Positions 50,082 through 59,574 are shown, counted from the stretch's first letter. The stretch: DNA of 64,000 bases from CAYYAQ01 sp964469555 (GCA_964469555.1 CAYYAQ010000001.1:62001-126000), one strand, 5' to 3'. Notes: generated from the sequence alone by a model not told the origin. Made by a program: numbers and translations.

Positions 50082-51569
50082 TTAGTTCGCGAGACCGAAC
50101 GCGAACAACCGCTTCTCCGTCCGGACGTAGATCTTGCCGTCGACGATCGCGGGTGTCGCCGTGATCCGCTCCTTCAGGTCGTTGTGCGCGAGCACCTTCA
50201 ACTCGTCACCGACCGCGAACACCGTCACGACCCCACGCGCCGACGCCGTGTAGATCTTCCCGTCGCCGACGACAGGACTCGAGTAGCACGGTCCGCGTGA
50301 TCCGATCCGCTGCTGGTAGATCGCTTCCCCGGTCTTCGCGTTCAGACATGTCGCGATGCCCGCATTCTTGACCAGATACACGCGACCGCCGTGGTAGAGC
50401 GGCGACGGGCATTCCGGCACACCCTTGCCGTGTTGCCACGCGACCTTGGGCTCTGTGTTGCTGCCGTTGCCGGGTTGGATGGCCAAGAGGGCGTTCGCGT
50501 GTTTGAAGGTGCCGAGCCACTTGCCGAGCTTCCCCCACTCCTTCGAGTCGATCTCGCCGTTGCGGTCGGCGTCGAGAAACCGAAAGAACATCGACAGCGG
50601 ATGGTCGCCTTCTCCGTCGGCGTCGGCCCGCGAGAGGACACTCTTGTTCGGTTTCGCCTCCTCTCGGTTGAGCGCGCCGTTCCCGTCCTTGTCGTAGTCC
50701 TTCAGCAACTGTGCGAACTTCGGCAAGCCGATCACCTCCGGATTCGTGCGCATGTTGTAGGACGAGACGAACACCAGTCCTTCGCCCGTGACCGGAGTGA
50801 TGCACGGCTCATCTGCCAAACCGGGCACCGACCAGCGCTCCTTGCCGGACTTCAGTTCGTACGCGGTCAATTGGAAAGCTCCGTAGACCAGCAACTCGTC
50901 GACTTCTCCGTTCTTCCATACCGTTGGCGTCGACCATCCGGATTGGAATCCACTGCGGTCGGTGCGCCACGCAGTCTCGCCGGTCGCGCCGTGAATCGCT
51001 TCGAGGAACGAGTTCTTCTGAATGTCGCGAGAGAGCACGAGCAGTTCGCCGGCGACGATGGGAGATGCCGCCGTTCCGAACATGTTGCGAACCTGCTCGA
51101 ATTCGCGATGCCAGAGCTCTTTTCCCGCGAAGTCGTAGCACAGCAGACCGAACGAACCAAAGTAGACATAGACGCGCTCCCCGTCGGTGGTCGGCGTCGA
51201 GGATGCGGGGTTGTTGATCCTGTGGTGTCGTTCGAGAGCATCCACCGTGACCGACCGACGCCAGGTCACCACACCAGTCGCGCGATTGACGCAGACCGTC
51301 TCGAGTTTCTTTCCGACGAACGTCGTCAAGAACATGTGGTCGCCCCAGATGCACGGTGACGAGTGACCGGCGTCGAGCTTGCACTGCCAGATCATGTTCT
51401 TCTCGGGGCCGAATTCGGTCGGCAATCCGTCGTCCGAGGAAGCGACGCCCCGCCCTCCGGGTCCACGGAACTGATTCCATTGCTGACCCTGTACGGAGAG
51501 CGATGCGCACGAAGCGAGAATTACCAGGGGGAACATCCGAAGGAGCATGAATCCACGATATACGGACAA
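50082..51569 (-). CDS. Secreted PQQ-like beta-propeller protein with inserted EF-hands
   Basis: 495 residues; the ATG at 51548 is a shorter alternative that still keeps the signal peptide (LVILASCASLSVQGQ). The propeller is of the outer-membrane-protein-assembly BamB/PQQ type, with WNQFRGPGGRGVASSDDGLPTEF at the start and repeated tryptophan-docking strands (TGETAWRTDRSGFQSGWSTPTVW). Between blades, at about 285-330, lie two EF-hand loops, DYDKDGNGALNREE and DADRNGEIDSKEW, which should bind calcium. Such proteins are abundant in planctomycetes; ligand and enzymatic function are unknown. It abuts the senB stop in the opposite direction. Confidence 0.9.
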   Translation of the reverse strand: MSVYRGFMLLRMFPLVILASCASLSVQGQQWNQFRGPGGRGVASSDDGLPTEFGPEKNMIWQCKLDAGHSSPCIWGDHMFLTTFVGKKLETVCVNRATGVVTWRRSVTVDALERHHRINNPASSTPTTDGERVYVYFGSFGLLCYDFAGKELWHREFEQVRNMFGTAASPIVAGELLVLSRDIQKNSFLEAIHGATGETAWRTDRSGFQSGWSTPTVWKNGEVDELLVYGAFQLTAYELKSGKERWSVPGLADEPCITPVTGEGLVFVSSYNMRTNPEVIGLPKFAQLLKDYDKDGNGALNREEAKPNKSVLSRADADGEGDHPLSMFFRFLDADRNGEIDSKEWGKLGKWLGTFKHANALLAIQPGNGSNTEPKVAWQHGKGVPECPSPLYHGGRVYLVKNAGIATCLNAKTGEAIYQQRIGSRGPCYSSPVVGDGKIYTASARGVVTVFAVGDELKVLAHNDLKERITATPAIVDGKIYVRTEKRLFAFGLAN

Positions 51570-51592
51570 ACCTCCGAAGCTACCATCTCGGC

Positions 51593-52969
51593 ATGGCGAT
51601 CTCCTTGCAGTTCCTCGGCGCCGCGCGCCACGTCACTGGTAGCAAGCACCTCCTCACTGTCAACGACAAGCGCGTACTGCTCGACTGCGGCATGGTGCAA
51701 GGACCGCGGAAGATCGCCGCGAAGGCCAACCAGAACCTTGGCGTGGACGCGCCGTCGATCGACGCGGTGGTGATGTCCCACGGACACATCGACCACAGTG
51801 GATCCTTGCCGCGGTTGGTGAAGCTCGGTTTCGAGGGGAACATCCACTGCACCGAGCCCACGAAGGACTTGCTCGGGATCCTCCTCGGGGATTCGGCGCA
51901 CATCCAGGCGCAGGACGCGAAGTACCTGTCCAAGAAGGGCCACCATTTCGAGCCGCCTTACGACGCTGCGGACGTAGCGAAGACGATGAAGCAGATCCGC
52001 GCGGTGCCCTACTACAAGTCGTTCGACGTGTGCGACGGCGTGCGGGTCGAATACCTCGACGCCGGTCACATCATCGGCTCCGCGTTCGTCATCATCGACG
52101 TGGACGACGGCGAGAAGCAGCTGCGCATCGCCTTCACCGGTGATCACGGTCGGCGTGACATGCCGATCCTTCGGGATCCGGATCGCATTCCCGAGTGTGA
52201 CGTGTTGATTACGGAGTCGACCTACGGTGACCGGTTGCACCCGCCCGCGCCGAACCTCGAGGCCGATCTGGAAAAGGTGGTGCTCGAAGAGATGCGGGAC
52301 GGCGGTCGCATCCTGATCCCAGCATTCTCGGTCGGGCGGACCCAGAACGTGCTGATGCATCTCGGCAAGCTGGTCAAGGAGAAGCGCATTCCGCAGCAGG
52401 CGATCTACATCGATTCCCCCTTGAGCAAGAAGGCGACAAACATCACGGCCCGGCACCCCGAGGTCTTCGACGAGGAGATGCAGGCGCTGATCAGGGAGGG
52501 TCACAACCCGTTCCATTTCGAGGGCGTGCGGTACGTCGCCGATGTCGAGGAGAGCAAGTCCCTCAACGGCGTCCGCAGCGGTGTGATCATCTCGGCGTCG
52601 GGTATGTGCGAGGCCGGGCGCATTCTCCACCACCTGAAACAGAGCATCGGTCGTCCCGAAGACTGCATCCTCGCTGTCGGCTACATGGCGCAGGGCACGA
52701 TGGGGCGCAAACTCATCGAGAAGTATGAGCGCGTGAAGATCTTCGGCGAGCGTTTCGAAGTGAAGTGCAAGGTCCGCAGCATCCGCGGGTTATCGGCGCA
52801 CGCGGACTACAAGGAACTGCTTCGAACGGCGCGCCCGCTCGCGCCCAAGGCGCGCGTGTTCGTCGTCCACGGCGAAGAAGACGCGGCGATGAAGTACGCG
52901 GACCGACTCTACGGGGCAGGATTCACGCAGGTGGACGTGCCGATTCGAAAGGAGAAGTTCGTTCTATGA
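51593..52969 (+). CDS. MBL-fold beta-CASP ribonuclease-like metallo-hydrolase
   Basis: 458 residues. The metallo-beta-lactamase core has LQFLGAARHVTGSKHLL, MSHGHIDHSGSLPRLV (HxHxDH), DAGHIIGSAFVII (His) and FTGDHGRRDMP (Asp). The beta-CASP cap follows (GRILIPAFSVGRTQNVL) with IIISASGMCEAGRILHHL-type motif C and the final histidines in GLSAHADYKELL and FVVHGEE. The layout equals CPSF73-like bacterial RNases (RNase J-like/YsH1-like). It should be a zinc-dependent RNA exo- or endonuclease in the cytoplasm. Confidence 0.93.
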   Translation: MAISLQFLGAARHVTGSKHLLTVNDKRVLLDCGMVQGPRKIAAKANQNLGVDAPSIDAVVMSHGHIDHSGSLPRLVKLGFEGNIHCTEPTKDLLGILLGDSAHIQAQDAKYLSKKGHHFEPPYDAADVAKTMKQIRAVPYYKSFDVCDGVRVEYLDAGHIIGSAFVIIDVDDGEKQLRIAFTGDHGRRDMPILRDPDRIPECDVLITESTYGDRLHPPAPNLEADLEKVVLEEMRDGGRILIPAFSVGRTQNVLMHLGKLVKEKRIPQQAIYIDSPLSKKATNITARHPEVFDEEMQALIREGHNPFHFEGVRYVADVEESKSLNGVRSGVIISASGMCEAGRILHHLKQSIGRPEDCILAVGYMAQGTMGRKLIEKYERVKIFGERFEVKCKVRSIRGLSAHADYKELLRTARPLAPKARVFVVHGEEDAAMKYADRLYGAGFTQVDVPIRKEKFVL

Positions 52970-53444
52970 GTCAGCCCGCCTACGAGTACCAGTTCGAGGA
53001 ATAGATCCTCGCGGGCGATGGTGGAGGCGCCTGCTGGAGTTTCCGTTCGATGTGTTCGTAGGATTCGCTGCCGGGGGTCGTGTTCCGATCGAATGCACGT
53101 TCGATGGTGAGCCTTATCGCGGATCGCTCGTGAGAATGGGGACGGACTGCCACATCGTCGGCATCCGAAAGGGCATCCGAGAGAAGATCGGCAAGGGGCC
53201 TGGTGACCTCGTGTCGGTAGTGTCGTGGCGGGACGAGGCGGAACGGACCGTGACGCCCCCCTTGGAACTCCGGCGGTCGTTCGCGCTCGAGGCCGTTGTT
53301 CGGAAGGTCTTTGACGGCCTGAGTTTCACGCACCAACGGGAGTTTGCCGAGTGGGTTGGTGTTCCGCCAAGAAGGCTGCATTTCGCGATCGCAGCACGGT
53401 GGAGAGCCATCGAGGTGCTTCTCGAAGGCCAGAAGTTCCCGTAG
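52966..53444 (+). pseudogene. DUF1905/YdeI-like gene with a single frameshift
   Basis: An ATG overlapping the beta-CASP stop reads MSQPAYEYQFEE and then a TAG at 53002. One frame over, the sequence continues smoothly as GIDPRGRWWRRLLEFPFDVFVGF and on to DGEPYRGSLVRMGTDCHIVGIRKGIREKIGKGPGD, the DUF1905 domain, then a YdeI/OmpD-associated C-terminus (RKVFDGLSFTHQREFAEWV). A one-base indel near 52998 restores a protein of about 158 residues. It is either a recently broken gene or an assembly error. DUF1905 function is not established. Confidence 0.65.
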
Positions 53445-53500
53445 CGGCAAGTCGATCGAGTTCCTCGTATGGTGGATTCCTGGTAGAGTCTTTGTCCATC

Positions 53501-54628
53501 ATGCGTGTACCAAGCAGTGCGTGGATCGCTCTACTCGTGAGCATTCCCGTTTCAGCTCAGGCGACTCCATTCACCATGCCACCGGGGTTCCTCTCGACGC
53601 ACAACACATCGTCGACCGGTGGATCCATGCCCTACACGCCGTTCCTGGGCGCTTACGCGGAAGGCCGCATGCAGGTGATCAGCGCGGACTGGACCGGTGG
53701 CAGCGCGGTCTCCGTCACTTCGATCTCATTGCGCCGCGACACCGAGTACTACTACCCGAGCAACCACGGCAATGCACGCTCTTGGGCGGACGTCTCCGTG
53801 ACGATCGGCGAGTCGAGCTATTCAGGGGTGTCCTCGACGTTCTCCGCAAACATGACCACAACGCCCACGGCGGTGTTCAACAAGACAACGAGTTGGGGCG
53901 ACACTTCAGCGAAGCCTTCATCGACCCAATCGTGGGGTGGGTTCAACATGAGCTTCCCGTTCACCTCGCCCTACGCCTGGTCGAGAGCCAAAGACGTCTG
54001 CATCGATTTTCGGTTCACCGGCGGCCGCCTCGCGAACAACGGCTCGTGGACTGGCGTGAACTACGTGCTCGTCGATGGGTTCTCCGACAGGATCGACAAT
54101 GGCCCCTACTACAACTTCCTCGTGACCGCGGCTTGCAAGTCGCCCGGTCAGAACGCGCCAGGGTTCTTCGGATCGAACATCCGAACCCTCGGGCCGTTGC
54201 ACTCGACGAATCCGAACACGCTCTCGATCGATATCTTCCAAGCGCTCGGTGCTCCCTTGACGAACCACATTGGGGCCATCGGACTGATCGGCAGTTTCTC
54301 GGGCGTCAACATCGGTACCTGTGAGAAGCTCTACCTCCTGCACACGCCCGTGCCGTTCTCGTTCAAGACCAGCCTCACCGGCACGTGGTTCCTTCCGAGG
54401 AACCATATTCCGTTCACCGCGTCGAGCGTTGGGATCGTGGTCTACAGCCAATCGGCGTACACCCATCCCGTGACGCAGGCCTTCGCGTTGAGTGGCGGTG
54501 TTCGAAGCGTCGTTCCTGCTCTCCCGAATGTTTCTGGTTTCAAGCAGGTGCAGGTAAATGCATCGGATCGAACATCGGCAACGGGTACGCTCAGCATGAT
54601 CTACGTGCCCATCCTGAAGCTCAATTAG
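53501..54628 (+). CDS. Secreted hypothetical protein
   Basis: 375 residues from the ATG at 53501, which gives a signal peptide ending VSAQA. The mature protein is rich in Ser, Thr and Gly with beta-strand-like segments. It has few landmarks: SISLRRDTEYYYPSN, NMSFPFTSPYAWSRAKDVCIDFRF, and a C-terminal half ending in LSMIYVPILKLN. Two cysteines (in VCIDF and TAACKS) could form a disulphide. Composition and architecture resemble planctomycete proteins that carry a shared C-terminal sandwich module. No function assigned. Confidence 0.8.
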   Translation: MRVPSSAWIALLVSIPVSAQATPFTMPPGFLSTHNTSSTGGSMPYTPFLGAYAEGRMQVISADWTGGSAVSVTSISLRRDTEYYYPSNHGNARSWADVSVTIGESSYSGVSSTFSANMTTTPTAVFNKTTSWGDTSAKPSSTQSWGGFNMSFPFTSPYAWSRAKDVCIDFRFTGGRLANNGSWTGVNYVLVDGFSDRIDNGPYYNFLVTAACKSPGQNAPGFFGSNIRTLGPLHSTNPNTLSIDIFQALGAPLTNHIGAIGLIGSFSGVNIGTCEKLYLLHTPVPFSFKTSLTGTWFLPRNHIPFTASSVGIVVYSQSAYTHPVTQAFALSGGVRSVVPALPNVSGFKQVQVNASDRTSATGTLSMIYVPILKLN

Positions 54629-54682
54629 TCCGACGCAAGAATACCACCGCCCCGCGCTCGTCACTCCGCTGAGGTGGATGCG

Positions 54683-55441
54683 ATGAGGGCGATCGTCATC
54701 GGGGCAGGGCGCGGTCAGCGTCTGATGCCGACGACCAAGAACGCGCCCAAGTGCTACGCGGAGGTCGCCGGGCGGCGGATCCTCGACTGGATCGTCGAGG
54801 CGTTCGCCGAGAACGGTGTCGACGACATCGTGTTCATCGGCGGGTACCTCATGGAAAAGGTGCAGGCCGAGTATCCCGGGTTCACGTTTCGACCGAATGA
54901 GGAATGGCCCGACAACAACATCCTCGCCTCCCTGATGTGCGCGGAGGACTTGATGGACCGCCCGTTCTTCACGACGTACGCGGACATTCTCTACCGACCC
55001 GACGCCGTCAGCTCGCTGATCGAGTGCAGCGGGGATATCCGTTGCGTCGTCGATACGAAATGGAAGGAACGCTACGAGCACCGCACCGATCATCCGATGA
55101 CCGACGGGGAGAAGGTCACTGTCGCCGACGGCCACATCACGAGGGTGCACCGAGACATCGATCCCGATCTCGCGCATGGCGAATTCACCGGCGTCGCGTG
55201 GTTCTCCGAGGAAGGCGGGAAGCTGTTGCGCGAGCACTACCATCGCTGCCGGCAGGAGTTCTCGGGACGGGCGTTTCGCGAAGCGCCGATCTTCGAGAAG
55301 GCATACCTCATCCATCTGCTGCAGGAGATGATCGAGCATGACGTGCCGGTTCGACACGCGGACGTGCCCGGCGAATACTGGGAGATCGATACGCAGCAGG
55401 ACTACGACATGGCGCGCGCGGACTGGAGCGTTCGAGAATGA
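54683..55441 (+). CDS. Phosphocholine-cytidylyltransferase-like nucleotidyltransferase
   Basis: 252 residues from the ATG at 54683, with TGAGGTG as ribosome site; a GTG at 54674 is an alternative. Motifs: AIVIGAGRGQRLMPTTKNAPKCYAEV (GxGxRL...PK), NNILASLMCAEDLM, TYADILYRPDAV (catalytic aspartate) and GEYWEIDTQQDYDMARADW. The NN-x-x-S pattern and length suit LicC-type and other cytidylyltransferases for choline phosphate, glycerol phosphate or phosphonate headgroups. It is the first gene of a three-gene coupled operon with a MetE-like enzyme and a membrane protein, which suggests surface-polymer or headgroup modification. Confidence 0.82.
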   Translation: MRAIVIGAGRGQRLMPTTKNAPKCYAEVAGRRILDWIVEAFAENGVDDIVFIGGYLMEKVQAEYPGFTFRPNEEWPDNNILASLMCAEDLMDRPFFTTYADILYRPDAVSSLIECSGDIRCVVDTKWKERYEHRTDHPMTDGEKVTVADGHITRVHRDIDPDLAHGEFTGVAWFSEEGGKLLREHYHRCRQEFSGRAFREAPIFEKAYLIHLLQEMIEHDVPVRHADVPGEYWEIDTQQDYDMARADWSVRE

Positions 55442-56505
55442 CCGAAGATGTGCTGTTTCCCGCTTCGGTTGTCGGCTCGATGCCGAGGCCGGATGACGTC
55501 CTGGATCTCGTCATGGGAGGGCTCGAGATTTCACAGGAGGAGCACGATCGTCGGATGGACGATGCGATCCGTGGCATCGTCGCGCTCCAGGAGGACGCTG
55601 GACTCGACGTCGTCACTGACGGCGAGTGGCGGCGTCGGTCGTACATCGGTGTGATCGCGGAACTCGCAGACGGCTTTGAACTCAGTACGAACCCCGCAGA
55701 CGGAAGACCGTGGACGATCGTCGTCGACACGTTGGCGATGACCGATTCGTCGTTCATCGCAGATGAAGTCGAGTTCGTGAAGGGAATCACCGACCGGAAG
55801 ATCAAAGCGACGTTGCCGTCGCCCGCGCTGCTCGGTGAGCGGATGTGGGACGAGACGGCGTCCGGAGCCGCGTATCCGAACCGTGACGACTTCGTGCTCG
55901 ATTGTGTTCCTGTCTTGCGCCGGCAGCTCGAGTTGTTGCAGGCCGCGGGCGCCGACATCGTGCAGATCGACGATCCGCACCTCTGCCTGTTCGTCGACGA
56001 AGAGGTCCGGGGCGGATACGACGACCCGGATCGCTCGGCGGACTTCGCGGTCGATGCGGTCAACGCGATGGTCGACGGCATCTCCGGGGTGACGCTGGCT
56101 CTGCACCTGTGTCGGCGAGCCGGGGCGAGAGTGCGTGGTGAAGAGTCCCACTCCGGCAGCTACGACCTCATCGTCGAGCAGCTGAATCGTCTCCATGTCC
56201 AGCACATCACGATGGAATTCACGGACCCCGAGTCGTGCGACCCGTCGGTGTTTGGCCGGCTGCGGGAAGACCTCGAGATCGGGCTGGGTTGCGTCAACGT
56301 TACCCCCGGATTGGTCGATGCGCCGGAGACCATCGTGCAACGGGTCAAGGCCGCGATGCTCCACCTCCGCAAGGAGCGGATCACGCTGAATCCGGACTGC
56401 GGTTTCGCTCCTGGTTCGGGTGCGCGCGTGAGCATTGACGAAGTGCAGCAGAAACTCATCAATCAGGTGGCCGCAGCACGAACGCTGCGCGCCGAGTTCG
56501 CGTGA
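55438..56505 (+). CDS. MetE C-terminal-domain-like cobalamin-independent methyltransferase
   Basis: 355 residues, ATGA overlap with the previous gene. It is the zinc-containing catalytic barrel of MetE without the N-terminal half: SVVGSMPRPDDVLD at the start, VVTDGEWRRRSYIG, IVQIDDPHL, and the zinc ligands His and Cys in LALHLCRRAG, Glu in ITMEFTDPE and Cys in LNPDCGFAPGS. Stand-alone versions exist as core-MetE methionine synthases or as methyltransferases or lyases on other thiols and phosphonate-like compounds. In this operon a role other than methionine synthesis is plausible. Confidence 0.87.
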   Translation: MTEDVLFPASVVGSMPRPDDVLDLVMGGLEISQEEHDRRMDDAIRGIVALQEDAGLDVVTDGEWRRRSYIGVIAELADGFELSTNPADGRPWTIVVDTLAMTDSSFIADEVEFVKGITDRKIKATLPSPALLGERMWDETASGAAYPNRDDFVLDCVPVLRRQLELLQAAGADIVQIDDPHLCLFVDEEVRGGYDDPDRSADFAVDAVNAMVDGISGVTLALHLCRRAGARVRGEESHSGSYDLIVEQLNRLHVQHITMEFTDPESCDPSVFGRLREDLEIGLGCVNVTPGLVDAPETIVQRVKAAMLHLRKERITLNPDCGFAPGSGARVSIDEVQQKLINQVAAARTLRAEFA

Positions 56506-57935
56506 CGCCGTCGCGGCTGGGAGTCTGGGCTCTTGTCGCTGCGTGTGTGTTGTTGCGGCTGACGCCGCCCTGGGAGATCAACCACGACTGCGGCTGGTTG
56601 CTCTTCGCTGCCAGCCGGTTTCTTGCGGGCGACGCGCTCTATTCCGAGCTGATCGAGATCAACCCGCCGTTGATCATCTACCTGAATGTACCACCGGCGG
56701 CGCTCGCGAGCTTCACCGGACTCAGCGTCGGCGCGGCGCTGAACCTCTGGGTCGCTTCGCTCTTGGGTCTCAGCCTCTTCTTGACCAGCAGGATCGTCCG
56801 TGTTGGCGACTTCGTTCGGCTGATGAACCCGATCGCGTTGGCCGCGGTAGCGTTCGTGCTGGTCGTTCCGGTCGGGCGCGATTTTGGCCAGCGAGAGCAC
56901 TTGATGATGATCCTGACGCTGCCGTACTTCGCCGTCGTGGGGCAGCGCGTCGCCGGGGGAGACGTGCGATCGGGTCAGGCGTTGGGAGCCGGCTTGTTGG
57001 CGGCGGTCGGGTTCTCGCTGAAACCGTACTTCCTCCTCGCGCCCGTCCTGGTTCGCATTGGCACCGCGCTGTGGCAACGCAAGCTGTTCGATACGCGGCG
57101 CTTGGAGAACGAGGGGCTCGTGCTGGGCGTGGTCGTATACGCGGCCCACTTCCTCCTCGTGCCCTTCCAGTCCGATTTCGTCGCCAACGTCGGGCTCACG
57201 CTCGAGGTCTACGGGTCGTTCAAGGTCTCGTTCGTCGAGTTGCTGAGCAAGCCCTGGACGATCGAAGCGCTTGTTGTCATCGTCGTTCTCTCGGTCGCCG
57301 CGATCTTCGCAGGCAGCATCCGAACATCGATATGGGTACTCATTCTCGCGCAGTTGGGTTTCCTGGGCTCGGCGTTTTGGCAGGGGAAGGGCTGGATGTA
57401 CCACCTGTTCCCGGCGCTCGCGTGCGGATACCTGGGGCTCGTCGTGTTGGTGTTCGGCGCCGGCGCGCGGTGGCTGCGCGGGGTATTCGTCGTCGTGTGT
57501 CTTTGCTACGTGGCGCTGCCCATCGGACAGCACTGGTTGCAGCGTGAACCGGAGCTGGCGTTCGCCGATGCGTTCACGGGGATTCCGCCGGAGCTCGACG
57601 CGGTTCGGGAACTGCGACCGGGCGACACGCTGTTGGTCGTGGACACGGACATCCACACGTTCTTCGCGTGGATGGTGGACCACGAGATCGGGTGGGGGTC
57701 ACGCTACGCGTGTCTCTGGCCGTTGCCCGGCGGTTCCTCGGAGCGGCGCGAGGACTTGCGGAGGATCGTTCTCGAGGACATCGTGAAGCACAAACCCAAC
57801 CTCGTCTTTGTGCGCAAGGGGCGTCCCTCCTTCATCGACGACGAGTTCGAGATCTCGGACTGGCTGCGAGCCGACTGGACCGGCTACGAGGAACAGGAGA
57901 GCACTCTCAACTTCCGCACATGGCGCCGCCGCTAG
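56502..57935 (+). CDS. Polytopic membrane protein, GT-C glycosyltransferase-like
   Basis: 477 residues from a GTG overlapping the MetE-like stop. About ten to eleven hydrophobic helices are followed by a soluble C-terminal part (about 355-477). The first loop reads WEINHDCGWLLFAASRFLAGDALYSELIEINPP, in which the acidic residue pair and the Y-x-D/E context match the first extracytoplasmic loop of PMT/GT39-like GT-C enzymes. Further RDFGQREHLMMILTLPY lies in the next loop. It could transfer a sugar from a polyprenyl-phosphate donor outside the membrane. Its stop and the glpK stop share a CTAGAG-AAC-CTCTAG inverted repeat. Confidence 0.8.
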   Translation: MTPSRLGVWALVAACVLLRLTPPWEINHDCGWLLFAASRFLAGDALYSELIEINPPLIIYLNVPPAALASFTGLSVGAALNLWVASLLGLSLFLTSRIVRVGDFVRLMNPIALAAVAFVLVVPVGRDFGQREHLMMILTLPYFAVVGQRVAGGDVRSGQALGAGLLAAVGFSLKPYFLLAPVLVRIGTALWQRKLFDTRRLENEGLVLGVVVYAAHFLLVPFQSDFVANVGLTLEVYGSFKVSFVELLSKPWTIEALVVIVVLSVAAIFAGSIRTSIWVLILAQLGFLGSAFWQGKGWMYHLFPALACGYLGLVVLVFGAGARWLRGVFVVVCLCYVALPIGQHWLQREPELAFADAFTGIPPELDAVRELRPGDTLLVVDTDIHTFFAWMVDHEIGWGSRYACLWPLPGGSSERREDLRRIVLEDIVKHKPNLVFVRKGRPSFIDDEFEISDWLRADWTGYEEQESTLNFRTWRRR

Positions 57936-57942
57936 AGAACCT

Positions 57943-59430
57943 CTAGGCGTTTGCCCAGCCCTTCGCGCGCTCGATTGCCGTTCGCCAAACGCGGAGCCGC
58001 TCTTCCCGTTCGCGCTTGCGCATGTTGGGACGGTAGGTCTCTTGGATCGAGTGGTTCTTGGTGACTGCTGCCAGGCTCTTGATCGCGCCGACTCCGAGGC
58101 CGGCCAGATACGCCGCGCCGAGGGCGGTCGTCTCCGTCTCCGCCGGTCGTTGCACCTGCAGGCCCAGAAGGTCGGCCTGGAATTGCATCATCGTGTCGTT
58201 CACAGAAGCGCCGCCGTCCACGCGGAGCTTCCCCAGCTTTACACCCGAGTCCGCCTGCATCGCGATCAACACTTCCTGGGTTTGGAACGCCATGGACTCG
58301 AGCGTCGCGCGCGCCAGGTGTCCGGCGGTCGTTCCGCGCGAAACACCGACGATTGTCCCGCGAGCATGCGGGTCCCAGTGTGGCGCGCCGAGACCGACGA
58401 ACGCCGGGACGAAGTACACGCCACCCGAATCGTCCACGGACCGCGCGAGCTTCTCGACGTCGACCGACTTCCGGATCAATCCCAGCCCATCACGCAGCCA
58501 CTGCACCGCGGCGCCCGCCACGAACACCGACCCCTCGAGGCAGTAGGTGATCTTCCCATCGATGCCCCATCCGATCGTCGTCAACAACCCGCGCTTCGAT
58601 CGGACCGCTTTCTCCCCGGTGTTCATCAACAGGAAGCACCCGGTACCGTACGTGTTTTTGGCCATGCCCGGACGGAAGCACGCCTGTCCGAACGTCGCAG
58701 CCTGCTGGTCCCCGGCGATCCCGGCGATCGGGATCTCCCCGCCGAACCAGTTCTTGTCGGTCTCGCCGAACACCCCGCTCGAGTCCCTCACCTCCGGCAA
58801 CATCTCCCGGGGTACGTCGAGGGTCTTCAGTAACCAGCTGTCCCACTGCAACTTGTGGATGTTGAAGAGCAGAGTTCGACTGGCGTTGCTGTAGTCCGTG
58901 GCGTGCACGCGGCCGCCGGTCAGCCGCCACAACAGGAAGCAGTCGATCGTCCCGCACAGGATCTCGCCCCGCGCGGCCCGCCGCCGCAGACCCTTGTTCC
59001 GGTCCAGCAGCCACTTGATCTTGGTCCCCGAGAAGTAGGGGTCGAGAAGCAGGCCCGTCCGCTTGCGGAACTCCCCGCCGAGCCCGTCGCGCTCGAGTTT
59101 CTCGCACAGGGGCGCCGTGATCCGGCTCTGCCACACGATGGCGTTCGCGACCGGGTGGCCGGTGGTCTTGTCCCACAGCACCACCGTCTCCCTCTGATTC
59201 GTGATGCCGATCGCGGCGATGTCCTTCGCCCTCACCTTGCCCTTGCGCAGCACGCGCCGCGCTGTCGCGAGCTGCGAGTTCCAGATCGCCTCGGGGTCGT
59301 GTTCGACGTGACCCGGGCTGGGGTAGATCTGGGCGAACTCCTTTTGCGCTGCCGCCCGCGTCTTGCCCGCGGTCGTGAACAGCATCGATCGACTCGAAGT
59401 CGTACCTTGATCGAGAGCCAAGAGCAGCAT
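57943..59430 (-). CDS. glpK: Glycerol kinase
   Basis: 495 residues from the ATG at 59430, chosen because GGAGG lies six bases upstream; a reading that starts 17 codons earlier lacks this. It has the FGGY-kinase signatures LALDQGTTSSRSMLF, INQRETVVLWDKTTG, NAIVWQ, GTKIKWLLD, TDYSNASRTLLFNI, GIAGDQQAATFGQ, and C-terminal VDGGASVNDTMMQFQADLLG. It phosphorylates glycerol to sn-glycerol 3-phosphate with ATP. No glpF or glpD neighbours are present. An inverted repeat at 59549-59574 lies upstream. Confidence 0.97.
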   Translation of the reverse strand: MLLLALDQGTTSSRSMLFTTAGKTRAAAQKEFAQIYPSPGHVEHDPEAIWNSQLATARRVLRKGKVRAKDIAAIGITNQRETVVLWDKTTGHPVANAIVWQSRITAPLCEKLERDGLGGEFRKRTGLLLDPYFSGTKIKWLLDRNKGLRRRAARGEILCGTIDCFLLWRLTGGRVHATDYSNASRTLLFNIHKLQWDSWLLKTLDVPREMLPEVRDSSGVFGETDKNWFGGEIPIAGIAGDQQAATFGQACFRPGMAKNTYGTGCFLLMNTGEKAVRSKRGLLTTIGWGIDGKITYCLEGSVFVAGAAVQWLRDGLGLIRKSVDVEKLARSVDDSGGVYFVPAFVGLGAPHWDPHARGTIVGVSRGTTAGHLARATLESMAFQTQEVLIAMQADSGVKLGKLRVDGGASVNDTMMQFQADLLGLQVQRPAETETTALGAAYLAGLGVGAIKSLAAVTKNHSIQETYRPNMRKREREERLRVWRTAIERAKGWANA

Positions 59431-59548
59431 GCGAAACCTCCGTTTGCGATCGTAACCGACCGTTGTTCTTTTGATGCACACAACCCTGGCGTCCGGGAAC
59501 GCCCGCGCTACGAACAGAACGTGAGTTGATTTTTGTCCACAAGTTTGT

Positions 59549-59574
59549 CACCGTGAGAAGGCTCGATCACGGTG
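59549..59574. promoter_or_regulatory. 8-bp inverted repeat upstream of glpK
   Basis: CACCGTGA (59549-59556) and TCACGGTG (59567-59574) form a perfect inverted repeat with a 10-base spacer, about 120 bases upstream of the glpK start and 145 bases upstream of the divergent reading frame. Size and symmetry suit an operator for a dimeric regulator; no regulator gene is adjacent. Confidence 0.4.

Noticed and set aside
52966..53004. 12-codon ORF MSQPAYEYQFEE as a real short peptide
   Set aside because: It is the first part of the frameshifted DUF1905 gene, not an independent leader peptide.
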